From the NCBI GenBank assembly GCA_000969725.1, contig JXSR01S029370.1: a stretch of 22,067 nt of DNA. One strand, given 5' to 3'. The notes beneath the pieces are model-generated. The model saw nothing but the letters and a program-made list of their open reading frames with translations. It was not told the origin of the DNA and did no database searches. A program made the translations under genes and the position numbers. Source of the DNA: Ophiothrix spiculata (lineage: Eukaryota; Echinodermata; Ophiuroidea; Amphilepidida; Ophiotrichidae). Each line of letters starts with the position of its first letter. The stretch's first letter is position 1. Shown here piece by piece: positions 1-9,111 of this stretch.

Positions 1-106
1 CGTGCCATAAAAAGTAGAAAACAATTAAAATATTTTAGAATATTAGTATTTGTTGTCAAAGACAAAGAGCTAAATGTTACATATCATTTTAAAGGTGTGT
101 TTTCAA

Positions 107-139
107 CCCTCCCCAACCCCCATTCCCCACCCCACTCCC
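107..139 (-). other. Potential G-quadruplex / i-motif tract
   Basis: The plus strand has six C-runs of 3 to 5 bases separated by 1 to 3 bases (107-109, 111-114, 117-121, 125-128, 130-133, 137-139). The minus strand therefore has six G-runs with very short loops, more than the four needed for an intramolecular quadruplex. It lies in an AFF intron on the template strand. Folding in vivo is an inference. Confidence 0.6.
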
Positions 140-373
140 GCTTTCCATAATCAAACAGTAAAACTCATATTTTTCTCATAAACCTTACAAAATGTCCATG
201 CTTATATGTTTTGTTGAAGAGATATGGTCAAAATAGTGCTGAATTACTGGAATATATCCTATAGGTTTCTTTGAGTTGAATGGGTATATAAATGAGTCCG
301 AGTCTTTACAATTGCTTTATGTAGGTGATAGCCCAACATATGAAAATAATATGAAAAAAGTGGGTTAAATTTG

Positions 374-432
374 TCACCAAATTGGAATACCTACCTTAAA
401 AGCCTGAGTTTGGAAAAATTCCAATTTGGTGA
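374..432. repeat. Perfect 15-bp inverted repeat, 29-nt loop
   Basis: TCACCAAATTGGAAT at 374-388 is exactly complementary to ATTCCAATTTGGTGA at 418-432. The structure is intronic. It could be the core of a very short foldback element or a chance AT-rich hairpin. No target-site duplication is evident. Confidence 0.6.
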
Positions 433-942
433 TATTTGCGATTGCTTGCTAGTTTGGCAACTTTTTGCTCATTTACGGGAGCAGGTCATCACATAGTACA
501 TCACATAGTATAATGCTATTCAGCAGAGGCATGTTAAAACTTGACTATTGGAATAATGTTGAGCTACAGCTGTTGTTGTAGGCTTACAGCAACACAGAGA
601 ATGGCTTTACATAATGAACAATTTGGAGTGCATAAGCACTTTGAATATCATCAAAATATCTGATTTGAAAAATTTTGAATTATAACAATTCCTTTACCTC
701 CCAACTTCGGAGGCTACCTTACCCTCTTGGATGGTGGTAGGTTGGACCATTTTCCCCCTAAAATGGTCGGTTGGCCAATTTTACCAAATATCTGCAGACT
801 TTTGAGTCAGGGCAAGTAAATGTTTTTGGGGAGATATATCTTACCATCCCTTGAGAACAACCACTAAGTATTTTGTGTTGACAATCATAGTATTTGATTT
901 GTAATTTTTGACCTCGTGTGTGTGTTATCTTTTTTGTTGCAG

Positions 943-1011
943 ATTTATTTTGAAATTCAAGGGGACGCATCAAGATGCAGCTTATACAGATAAGAAGCTT
1001 CAAGTATTATG
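943..1011 (+). CDS. AF4/FMR2 (AFF) family protein, C-terminal domain, exon 1 of 4 visible
   Basis: This 69-nt internal exon lies between a TTGTTGCAG acceptor and a GTGAGT donor at 1012. The first base completes a codon, 22 full codons follow, and the last two bases (TG) wait for the T of the next exon to make Cys. It reads FILKFKGTHQDAAYTDKK and continues to [12 protein letters not shown] across the splice. This lines up with the part of vertebrate AFF4 that precedes YRC-ALLY in the C-terminal homology domain. It was recognised by splice sites, phase and family resemblance rather than by an open frame of notable length. The upstream part of the gene is off the left edge. Confidence 0.85.
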
Positions 1012-1882
1012 GTGAGTTGATTTCTGGAGGCACACATGGCCGTTTACAAGACACAAGGAACATGCTAGTTTCGCCAGGTTTTGTCAGGTTTTCACAGTAA
1101 TGTTATGATCTATCAATTGCAATTTCCTATCACATGGTAAAACCGGCATCTTTCTTATTTCATTGGTTTCCATCAGTTCAACATTTAGAGACGTAACTAA
1201 ATAAGTAGTGTGTGATGGATTTTCTTAATGTCACATCACATTTAATCATCCATTTGATGGAATCAGACTTTTGGTTACTAAAGCTGATACTGTACTCAGC
1301 GCATTTATAATTTCTGATCATTTTCACTGCAAATGACACAGCAATTGAATTCGCACTCAAAACGCAATGGATTTCGGCAGCTGACGATATGAAAATGCAT
1401 TAAGGCTTTTCTCAACAATTTTGCGTTATTGCAAGCAATGTCACAGGAATAATGTTGATATGTCGACACTTCTTAAAACTTTGTCTACATTAGCTGGGTG
1501 TATTTTTGCCTTTGAATCTAATGTAAATTATGACTGTCCATCCCAAACCAGCCATAAATACAGCCTTTTGCAATTTTTACATTTTTTAAAAATATTTTCA
1601 AAGACCATGTTATAAGGATTAAAACGACACCTCAATGAACTTCACTCGATTTCCAGAACTCAAGTTATGGTCTGTCAAAAGTTGTCAGGGATAAAAATGT
1701 ATAACTGAGATAAATGCGTTCATAGATGAGTAAGCCCTATATTTTTTGTTGATTGCTCTTATCATTTGTTTTATCATGTTCATCCGTAATAATGTAGCTT
1801 TAGTTTAGTTGTAATCTTTGTAAAATCTATCAGTTTGATATTCAAAACTGTTTTATTGGTTTTGCTTTGTTTCAAATGTGAA

Positions 1883-1909
1883 CCTGAAGATGACAGTAAT
1901 GTCAGAAAT
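1883..1909 (+). repeat. Possible retroelement tail motif (CCTGAAGATGAC)
   Basis: A CCTGAAGATGAC motif is followed by GTAATGTC, which can pair with it (GACA/TGTC), and then by GAAAT. Motifs of the form CCYGAAGATGAC...GAAA are common in the 3' ends of invertebrate non-LTR and Penelope-like elements. A similar string lies at 18082-18110. The evidence is motif-level only. Confidence 0.3.
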
Positions 1910-1973
1910 ATTTGTAGAATAGCAGTAGATTAGAAGTTGTTATACAACCATCCGTGTTGGCTCCATTGTACTA

Positions 1974-3004
1974 TACAGTGTGTGCCAATAAAAACGCAAG
2001 ATTGGAAAACAAAAATGTTAAAAATATAAGCAAGCGAGTTTTATCATCAAATCACCATTGATATTAAAATACAGCTTCTTCCCTTCATTATGCTTTTTAT
2101 TTCATCCAATTTGGACATTCCTGACCAGAGATATAGTGCATTGAATATGGAGCATACATTTCAATCTGGTCCGATTTGTGAAATTTGGATGAAGTCTGTT
2201 AATTGAGCCATAAAGCGATATGTATCCCAGAAATAAGCAAGTTTAAACTGACAAAGGATTATTCATTAATTTCATTGAAAACCAAAGAGGTGATCAATTT
2301 GAAGAAAGAATTACAATCAATAATGAAATACTTTTAGCTGTGGTACTTCAGTCGGCATCACTCTAAAACAAACAAAAAAGGGCTTTCGTATTTTAACCCC
2401 TTATTGTAAAACCAAATGAATTTATAAAAATGTGTGACTCAGAGGCAGTACTGAGTTGCAATTGTAACTTTGAGAAAATGAAAAATAACACTTTGTATCA
2501 AAATAAACGTGAAAACTAAGGGTTACATAAACACTGGGTCACATTATGTCATACATTAAGAAGCGGAATTCAACATTCCAGTTTCAGGAAACTTTGAATA
2601 TAAAAATTTTGGAGAGATAACAACAAAAATTGTTATTTCTTACAATTGTAAAAGTATTTCTGACTTTTTGCATGATAAGATACATTCAGTTGACTTTTGG
2701 TATCGCACTCACTAAACACCAATTCAACTAAGTGATGTTTTTTTTTCATTTGGAGAAGAAGCTGCTTTAAATGCCTTTATTTCGGCCTACTTTTGATACT
2801 GATTATGTTATTTAGATCATGAAATCGGACCACCCCAAACATTAAGGGCTTCACAGAAGTTATCATAACTTAAGAACCAAAGGTCCAGATTTCACCCATG
2901 AGATTATGTATAATAACATTCAATAATTCTTAAAATTACCTGTAGCCTAATTCTCTCAGAAAAATTTCGTACAAAATCTTGCGTTTTTATTGTCACACCC
3001 TGTA
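1974..3004. mobile_element. Mariner-like DNA element with no intact transposase
   Basis: The left end (1974-2003) and the reverse complement of the right end (2975-3004) match at 28 of 30 positions. They start TACAGTGTGTG and TACAGGGTGTG and both continue into CAATAAAAACGC. If the terminal TA pairs are the target duplication, the element runs from CAG at 1976 to CTG at 3002 (1027 bp). TA targets and CAGGGTGT-type termini are typical of the Tc1/mariner superfamily. The interior has no frame above 60 codons and no recognisable DDE/D motif, so it is either non-autonomous or a decayed copy. It sits wholly in an AFF intron, and its orientation cannot be set. Confidence 0.8.
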
Positions 3005-3544
3005 AAAATATACAGATATATTTCATATTTCCAATCATTTTCTTGAATTCAAACTTTGCTCTGGTGTTTTGAAGAAAGCACAAGGATTGTGAATCTGTCA
3101 AAAAATCAATTTCATTAAATTATGACCTTTACATGTATTTTCACCTGTAGCGCAAAATGAAGTTTGATGCATTTACGTCTCATTTGGTATTGACGGTCTC
3201 AATGAAGGTTAAGATATATTTATGGTTACCATAATTAGACACATTTTTGTATATATCTCCAAAACGGAACATAACTAAGTCGTTAAATTTTATATGGGAT
3301 ATGAGAAAAATATGAGCAACATTTTGGTACCAAAATCTCAAAAAGTTTGAAAAAAAGTTAAGGCAATCGGACCATGCTCCTTTAAGTAGTTCATCAGTAG
3401 AGTTACTGTCAAGTTGCAGAAGGTAAAACTATGAACAACTTTAAATTTGGCTGTCTTTTGAATAACATGAAAACAGATTTCGTAAGTTATATTCTTTGGA
3501 TAATGTTGATTTGAATCATACTTTATACTTTCTTATCTTTCTAG

Positions 3545-3694
3545 TCACCGGTGTCAGGCACTTCTGTACACGCGGATGTTTAAGCTTAAGAAAGCAGCGG
3601 CAATGAAGATGTCTCGAACCTTGGGTGAACACTTCAAGAGTCAGAACAAATCGCAGCAAGGTGCACAGGCACCTTCGCCATGGAATTCCACAAA
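3545..3694 (+). CDS. AF4/FMR2 (AFF) family protein, C-terminal domain, exon 2
   Basis: This 150-nt exon runs from a TTCTAG acceptor to a GTGAGT donor (3695). The first base completes Cys with the previous exon. The next 49 codons include [16 protein letters not shown], then a segment resembling the AFF4 helix with KYSKAL-DYFKN (here [12 protein letters not shown]), then QAPSPW. It ends with two bases (AA) that pair with the next exon to make Lys. Dimerisation of AFF family members through the helical C-terminal homology domain is established for vertebrate AFF1/AFF4; its conservation here is inferred. No stop or frameshift interrupts it. Confidence 0.92.
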
Positions 3695-4269
3695 GTGAGT
3701 TTGTTTTTTATTTCTTCTTAATATACTGGGCTCATGTTCAGAGGGAAATTTTAGTATCCCTCTATTGACTTTCAAGAAATGCAAATTGTATACTATATAG
3801 AACTTTGCAACTTAAAAACAAATCGCAAAGTGCCTGTTCAAGCCAAGATTTCATTTTTGAAAAAATGGTGGGGGGAAAGAAATCTGGCCATACTCAGGCT
3901 TAAGCTTACCTACTTTCTTGATAAAGCAAGTGTTTCAACAACTATGGTAACGGAGGCAAAGTGGTCGTAGAGCACAGTGCAAAATGATCCTGTACAGGTT
4001 GAGAAATCCAAAATTGCTGATGCTATTTGTCCATATATACATCACTTATTTATATAGAGTCGGATCAAATAACAAGAAACTCTAAACATCTGAAAGGAAG
4101 TCTAAGAAATGAAGGGAGAGGAATGGGCACTGAAATTCCTCACAATGCTGATATGATCCTAATATGTATAACTTCTGCACAACTGTTCAGCTGTTGGAAT
4201 ATTATTACCTACATAACCACTGTTTTCATGATAAGTTAATTATTTCATTCTTGCGTTATTTAATTTCAG
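3695..4269 (+). other. AFF intron (575 bp)
   Basis: GTGAGT donor at 3695 and TTTCAG acceptor at 4264-4269, joining two well-matched AFF exons in frame. Two short open frames fall inside (3779-3970 and 4027-4239), but neither has recognisable content. Nothing else stands out. Confidence 0.85.
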
Positions 4270-4574
4270 ATACACGGGTACTCCTTCGCCAATGTCGCCG
4301 ACACCGTCGCCAGCAGGCAGCGTAGGCTCATGCGGCAGCTTGGGATCGCAAGGCAGCAACAATTGCAGTGACCTCATGCCCAGTCACACTTATTCCTCCC
4401 AGAACAAACTCACCAATGGGGTGACACCAGCACCAATGTCTTCTCCTGCCCCTGCCATCCAACTCCCGCATCGAATCATGGAAATGATGTCCAGGTTCCT
4501 GGTCTTTTCAAATTATAGTCTGTTTGGTTTAGACTTTTGGGAACAAAGTGAGGAGATGGCGAAAGAACACCCAG
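4270..4574 (+). CDS. AF4/FMR2 (AFF) family protein, C-terminal domain, exon 3
   Basis: The first base completes the Lys codon, then 101 codons follow, and the exon ends with one G before the GTGAGT donor at 4575. It begins YTGTPSPMSPTPSPAGSVGS, almost the same as the TGTPSPMSP-PSPASSVGSQGSL stretch of vertebrate AFF proteins. A Ser/Asn/Pro-rich linker follows that is longer than in AFF4, then a helical segment (IQLPHRIMEMMSRFL) that corresponds to the IPQRIHQMAANH region, then WEQSEEMAKEHPG corresponding to WEMADNLAKEN. This SP-rich linker plus helix is a signature of the family. There is a Met at 4292, but the exon is internal and that Met is not the start. Confidence 0.94.
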
Positions 4575-5070
4575 GTGAGTAGTGGTGATAGTTGAAACAA
4601 AATTGGACCAAGAATTTAGCTCTTAGGCACATTTGAGTGTATATGTGAGCTGCCATATCAAAAGTTACCTAAAGGGTCCTAAAATCAAAATTGATATTTT
4701 GGTCTCATCTGAAAGCTGTGATTGTAAGCTTTAAAATGACACCTTGCTTTTGGTTATTGGATGTTCAGTTGCAAAGTTACATCCAAATTGGTAAAAGGCA
4801 TCGGGTTGATTTGGAAAATTATATTTCTGAGAAATTGAGTTTAACATTTTTTGTTTCTGAGTAATACTTGAATGGAGAGGGGATTTTTATCTTGGTTTTT
4901 AATACAATTTTCTTATGTTTTGGATGTTGGAACCTGATTAATATTATGGAATACACTTCAAAGGTAACGGTACTGATGAAATTAGAAATTCTACCTTGGA
5001 CGTGATTTTTGACTATGCTCAGCTTCATTGGCCTGTATCACGTAATTTACTATGCCGTCCTTAAGGTACC

Positions 5071-5166
5071 TATTGATATTTATTTATTTATTTAAGCTTT
5101 CATTATACAGGGTAGCTTCTTCAGTGGCTAAGCACTGCTATTCTAGAAGGCCCTGTTTTAGTTGTA
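5071..5166 (-). mobile_element. 3' end of a LINE/SINE-type retroelement
   Basis: Read on the minus strand, the sequence runs from CAGGGCCTTCTAGAATAG through CAGTGCTTAGCCACTGAAG to GCTACCCTGTATAATGAAAG, ending in an AAATAAATAAATA tail at 5076-5095. A short unique 3' end followed by a simple AT tail is characteristic of target-primed retrotransposition. The family is one I associate with aquatic invertebrates, but I cannot name it. Its 5' limit is unclear. Confidence 0.55.
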
Positions 5167-5943
5167 ATACATATATAACATAATTTAGAAATATTTACAA
5201 GAAATTATATAAAAATAATATATACAAGACATAAAATTATAGTCAACATGCAAACATATTCAAACATCATTAATTAAATATTTGAATTGCCCAAGAGACA
5301 AAGAAAGATATGGTGGGTCACATATAATTGATACACTAGTCACAAGAAATTATGTTTGAAATCAACCTGCTTCTGAAATCTCAACCTGCATCAACAAGAT
5401 TGTGATTAACTTTATTTTATGCCGAGGTAAAATCTAAGAAAAACCCAATCAGTTAAATTACACATGATCACCTAGGAATACGCACAGAAAAGGGGGGAAA
5501 GAGATTTGTTTAGAACTCAACTCACCACCAAAATGTTTTTGAGGTGGAAAGAATTCTTAATTTACAAAAATATATAGTTTGGCCTCTGTTCACTTGGAAG
5601 GTTTTAAGCCTTTTGCCAATTTTACCAAAGTTGAAGACGGTTTGTGCAAAAATCAGTAGCAAAGGCTGAAAATCGGCTAAATAGCAAGAAAAAGCATCTA
5701 TCTCATACATTTGCTAAAACCTGATGCGTCATTTGCTTGGGTCCTTAGCTCACCATGCGAACCGGACTTTTTATTAGCAGGAACCCTGATTTTATTTAGA
5801 CTGATGTAGTTTACCTTGTGGGAAGAAATTAATTTTGCCACATCAATTGAGATTACTTTTCCTTACCAACCACATTTACATTGTGGTAATCCCTAATATT
5901 TATAGAAAGAAATGGCTTTAGAAACATAATTTCAGTTCAGTGT

Positions 5944-6022
5944 AATGAAATAATTAACAAACTCAAATATTTTCTTTTAAATTCAATGAAATACTAAACG
6001 TTCTCAAATATTTCCTCATCTA
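5944..6022 (+). repeat. Imperfect 41-bp tandem duplication before a splice acceptor
   Basis: AATGAAATAATTAAC...CTCAAATATTTTC (from 5944) repeats as AATGAAATACTAAAC...CTCAAATATTTCC (from 5985). The second copy carries the TACTAAAC branch-like motif and leads directly into the acceptor at 6025. The first copy has TAATTAAC at the same place, so the duplication may have supplied alternative branch sites. Confidence 0.55.
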
Positions 6023-6025
6023 CAG

Positions 6026-6135
6026 AGTTCTTCCAAGAATTGGACCAACAATGCGGCCCTCTGACCCTACACAGCAGTACTTTAGAATTGGTACGTTATG
6101 CTCGCAACGGCCTTCACAGACTGAAGAAGTCATGA
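6026..6135 (+). CDS. AF4/FMR2 (AFF) family protein, C-terminus, last exon
   Basis: Two bases (AG) join the G left by exon 3 to make Glu, 35 codons follow, and TGA is at 6133-6135. It reads EFFQELDQQCGPLTLHSS, then TLELVRYARNGLHRLKKS. This matches the C-terminus of vertebrate AFF4 ([29 protein letters not shown]) in sequence and in ending within a few residues of the last helix. The phase match across all three introns and the natural end make this an intact 3' end rather than a pseudogene. AFF proteins are nuclear, largely disordered scaffolds that bring P-TEFb, ELL and ENL/AF9 into the super elongation complex. Whether this is the single invertebrate AFF orthologue cannot be judged from the C-terminus alone. 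Confidence 0.95.
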
Positions 6136-8179
6136 CTGACTTAAATTAGTATATCCAGCCAATGAAACAGTTCCATGCCAAGCCACACAAGGCTATACAA
6201 TATCAAACTTTGTCTTCTAAAGATGAGAAGAACTATACTGAAATGTCCGCCATTATGTAGAGAACTTATGTCTGCCGCCAACTGCAAGTAGCATTGATGT
6301 CGCAACATTTAGGACCGAGGAAAAGAGCAGCATACTGCCCTCGCTCATGTCGTCTCGTCTTGATTTGTGTCCCGTGTCTTCAACCAACCAATAATTGTAT
6401 CTTATCCAACAGTATTCAAACTATCGACATGGTAGTTTTTTTTTCGTGTGAAAATTCAACATACTTGGCATGATTACAGCACTGAGCAGCTAGTAAAGAA
6501 GCGATTATGTTATTGTGCAGCCTTATTGTATGTTAATCATGCACAAATGTGCAACCAAATAGGTTTGATTTCCTTGCCCGACATCAGATTATTTTATTTT
6601 TCAAGGAGAGCAATAACAGTTTTGTTTGAACAGAGAGTAATAGTTTGATAAAGATTCAGATTAAGTTTTCAATGTGAAACGGAATCCAATAGTCAAAATG
6701 CTCAAATTAAATGTGTCATGTGTTAGGTCTTCCGTTTAAAGTTACATAAAATACAAATTATAATTAAAAGAAATTTCATAGTCTGAGTGGCTTCCTCAGA
6801 ACAATTCAATTTTGCATTTGTTATTTCCTATATGTAGAAATAATTTTGATAACTTTATGAGAGAACACATTTTCTGAAAATATAACAACACAGGGAATCC
6901 CATTTAACACAATGTATTCCTGTAAAATTGGATCAGTTTTTGAGAAAATCATAAAATTTGATTTTGCTTTACGTTCTTGAGGAAAGCTAACAAAAAAGAC
7001 CCCATAAACAAATACCCATTTGTGGTATGTTGTGACATATGAATCTAGCATTAATAGTTGTGCACAGCAACTTTCCTGCAGAAAGTACCACAGTGGGACC
7101 ATGCTATACACTTACTTGCAAGCAAATTGGTCAGGTTCTACATAGTACCAATGAAGTAACGCAGATACGATACTGGAAGGAATTTTGTTGTGTACAAGGT
7201 CTATCTTAGCAATATATTGAAGTTGAATTAAGCAATTTATCTACAAATGATTATTGATAACGTTTTGAAGTAAGTCTCTATTTGTCATTGAAATAAGGCA
7301 ATAGTTTGTGCAAGGTTTGAGCCAGTTTCGGAGTCTACTATGTTGTGATGTCGTCAAAAATCAATTTTCAGTCCGCAATCTCAACTTTGTCATGCTTGGA
7401 ACTTTTTGTACCAAGCACAAACAGTTGATTATTCGATTGTATTGATTTTTGATATTTAGCAACAATCTGTTTAGATTGAATAAAGTTATATCGGATTCAT
7501 CATTTGTCCGATAATCCTTCACAGCAATTATGTAAATGAAGTCTGCCACAGCAACCCAAATTGCAAAAACATGAATGCTTGCTGGGACTACTCATGACAA
7601 GGTGACAACTACTCCGAAACGACCTTTGACCTGGCTGAATAGATGAATTATCAATGCTATTGTGTTTCAGAAAAGTTTTTGTCAGTTGGTAACGGAAATA
7701 CACGGCTACCTTGTTACTAAGGTAAAATTACAGGGTAAAAGTAACCCATTCATACATGAGCATAAGCTTATATAAGATAGTATATTTATTCAGATCGGTG
7801 TAACCTTTATGATGGAAGATAGATGTATGATTGTTTCTGATTTTAAGATTGCAGGGTTTTAACTTCCAAAGATATATATAAAGTGATCATTTTCTGAAAG
7901 TGGGGATTGTTGTCTTACCTGTTTCTGCAGTCCTTGTCAGCTTGTGCTTGACAGAGATGTGATACAAATGTCTTGTCGTTGTTGAACAAAACATGTTTTT
8001 TATCTGTCAGTAAATCTGATACAGTGACTGGTAGCAGGTGACTTGTTTTCACCGTTTTGTTGCGTTGTAGTCGATAGGAGGACCACTTTCAGAAACTGGC
8101 AACTTGATTTGACAACATAAAGCTGAATTATAACTGACACAAGGTTAAGTTCATCATGTTTTTATTATGTATACAATAT
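6136..8179 (+). other. AFF 3' UTR, extent unknown, then gene-free sequence
   Basis: The first ~290 bases after the stop (to about 6425) are less AT-rich than what follows, as expected for the proximal 3' UTR. Possible poly(A) signals are ATTAAA at 6763-6768 and AATAAA at 7479-7484; neither has a strong GU-rich downstream element. Open frames on either strand (for example 6821-7111 minus) have no recognisable protein features. No other structure was seen. Confidence 0.5.
7479..7484 (+). terminator. Candidate AFF poly(A) signal (AATAAA)
   Basis: This is the first canonical AATAAA downstream of the AFF stop, 1.34 kb into the 3' flank. The following 60 bases are only weakly T-rich and lack a clear GU-rich element, so it could be a minor site or chance. 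A stronger candidate lies at 17529. Confidence 0.3.
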
Positions 8180-8475
8180 ACATGTGCGTGCCAAATGGGT
8201 GTATTATATATACCATGTATTGTGCAACCCAAAATGGTGTATTACACCATGCAATGTGCATCCCAAAATGTTGTATTACACCATGCAATGTGCATTCCAA
8301 AATGGTGTATTACGCCATGTAATGTGCATTTCAAAATGGTGTATAACACCATGCGATGTGCATCCAAAAATGGTATATTACACCATGCAATGTGCATCCA
8401 AAAATGGTATATTACACCATGCAATGTGCATCCTAAAATTGTGTATTACACCATGCAATGTGCTCACAAAATGCT
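8180..8475 (+). repeat. 34-bp minisatellite, about 8 units, each with nested palindromes
   Basis: The anchor AAAATG (AAAATT once) occurs at 8231, 8265, 8299, 8333, 8367, 8401 and 8435 with an exact 34-bp period, then at 8468 (33 bp). A degenerate first unit starts near 8180-8193. Each unit contains ATGGTGTA-T-TACACCAT (8-bp arms, 1-nt centre) and TGCA-ATG-TGCA. The unit has no stop codon in any forward frame and its length is not a multiple of three, so overlapping frames of 109 and 114 codons stay open across it (8156-8485 and 8184-8528), as does a 60-codon frame on the minus strand. These are side effects of the repeat, not genes. Decayed single units persist at 8491-8520 and 8596-8637. Confidence 0.93.
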
Positions 8476-8595
8476 CAGTATATGAATTACACAATGGTGT
8501 ATCTCAGCATACATTGTCCAAAATTTGACATTTTACAGCACATTCTGCTTCATAAAGTGTTGTTTTCATTTGCCAAGTAACATGCATCATTAAAT

Positions 8596-8637
8596 GATGT
8601 ATTTCACCATGTAATATGCATCACAAAATGGTGTACA
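8596..8637 (+). repeat. Outlying decayed unit of the 34-bp minisatellite
   Basis: GATGTATTTCACCATG, then TAATATGCATCACAAAATGG and TGTAC, repeats the unit order (palindrome half, TGCATC, CAAAATGGTGTA) 120 bp beyond the regular array. It suggests the array was once longer or has been broken up by non-repeat sequence. Confidence 0.6.
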
Positions 8638-9111
8638 TTTGACAGTCTTGTATGTTGAATAAGTGTGACCCAAACTTTTTAGTACTTCCACGTGTAATAT
8701 TTAACACTATCACATGTACCATCATGGTCCAAAGCTAGTATAGAAAAACAGATTATTTATTTAATATATGAGAAGATTTTTTAAAATAAATTTTGCTGCT
8801 TTTGAATAAATAGCAGTGAATTTATGAAGAACAAAATTGTAGCCAACAGTTAAAATCCCTGTATATTGAATCTCTGCTAGACCTTATATGATTGGTCATT
8901 TCGAGTTAAACTACTAAGGTTGTTGTGTGAATGAATGGTCAAGGAAAAGGGGCGGATATCGGAAACATTGGTTTTGGTTTTACATGGTCAATTTTTTTTT
9001 TATTTTTAAATTTTGATATTATAAAAACAAATACAATGTCTGCAAAAGCAGATGACCAATGATGATGGTGTTTTGATCCAAATGTAGCATTTGTAATGAC
9101 CAGTAATTGTC
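8638..9111. other. AT-rich sequence without recognised features
   Basis: I see no gene, repeat unit or inverted repeat of note. There is a run of T at 8992-9001 and scattered AATAAA-like strings near 8770-8810. Confidence 0.4.

Larger units (their letters stand above)
1..942 (+). other. Intron sequence upstream of the first visible AFF exon
   Basis: I found no exon here; the AFF residues expected just before the exon at 943 do not appear in any frame, so the preceding exon should lie outside the window. Contents: a C-rich tract (107-139), a 15-bp perfect inverted repeat (374-388 with 418-432), a duplicated 12-mer near 487-511 and a small hairpin (745-753 with 760-768). The 3' end is a good acceptor: a T-rich tract followed by TTGTTGCAG at 934-942. 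Confidence 0.6.
1012..3544 (+). other. AFF intron (2533 bp)
   Basis: The donor is GTGAGT at 1012 and the acceptor is TTTCTAG at 3538-3544. The intron contains a mariner-like element with TA-flanked ends at 1976 and 3002, and a possible LINE-tail motif near 1883-1909. I see no coding sequence; the short open frames (for example 1178-1360 and 2904-3101) have no recognisable content. The rest is AT-rich, unremarkable sequence. Confidence 0.75.
4575..6025 (+). other. AFF intron (1451 bp)
   Basis: GTGAGT donor at 4575 and CATCTACAG acceptor ending at 6025. It contains the 3' tail of a minus-strand retroelement (5071-5166) and an imperfect 41-bp tandem duplication just before the acceptor (from 5944). 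A TACTAAAC string at 5991-5998 lies about 28 bases before the acceptor and matches the branch-point consensus well. I see no coding sequence. Confidence 0.8.

Noticed and set aside
4292..4582. Met-initiated 96-codon frame treated as a gene of its own
   Set aside because: It is the internal AFF exon 3 read from an internal Met and into the intron; the exon boundaries at 4270 and 4574 give the better reading.
6821..7111. 96-codon minus-strand open frame in the AFF 3' flank
   Set aside because: No domain or motif, and it lies antisense to the likely AFF 3' UTR.
8180..8475. CRISPR-like array
   Set aside because: Units are contiguous 34-bp tandem repeats with no unique spacers, in an animal genome.
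8156..8528. Overlapping forward frames of 109 and 114 codons with repeated Cys/His-containing peptides
   Set aside because: They follow from a stop-free 34-bp tandem repeat read in different frames; peptide repeats of 34 residues reflect 3 x 34 bp. No splice or coding context.
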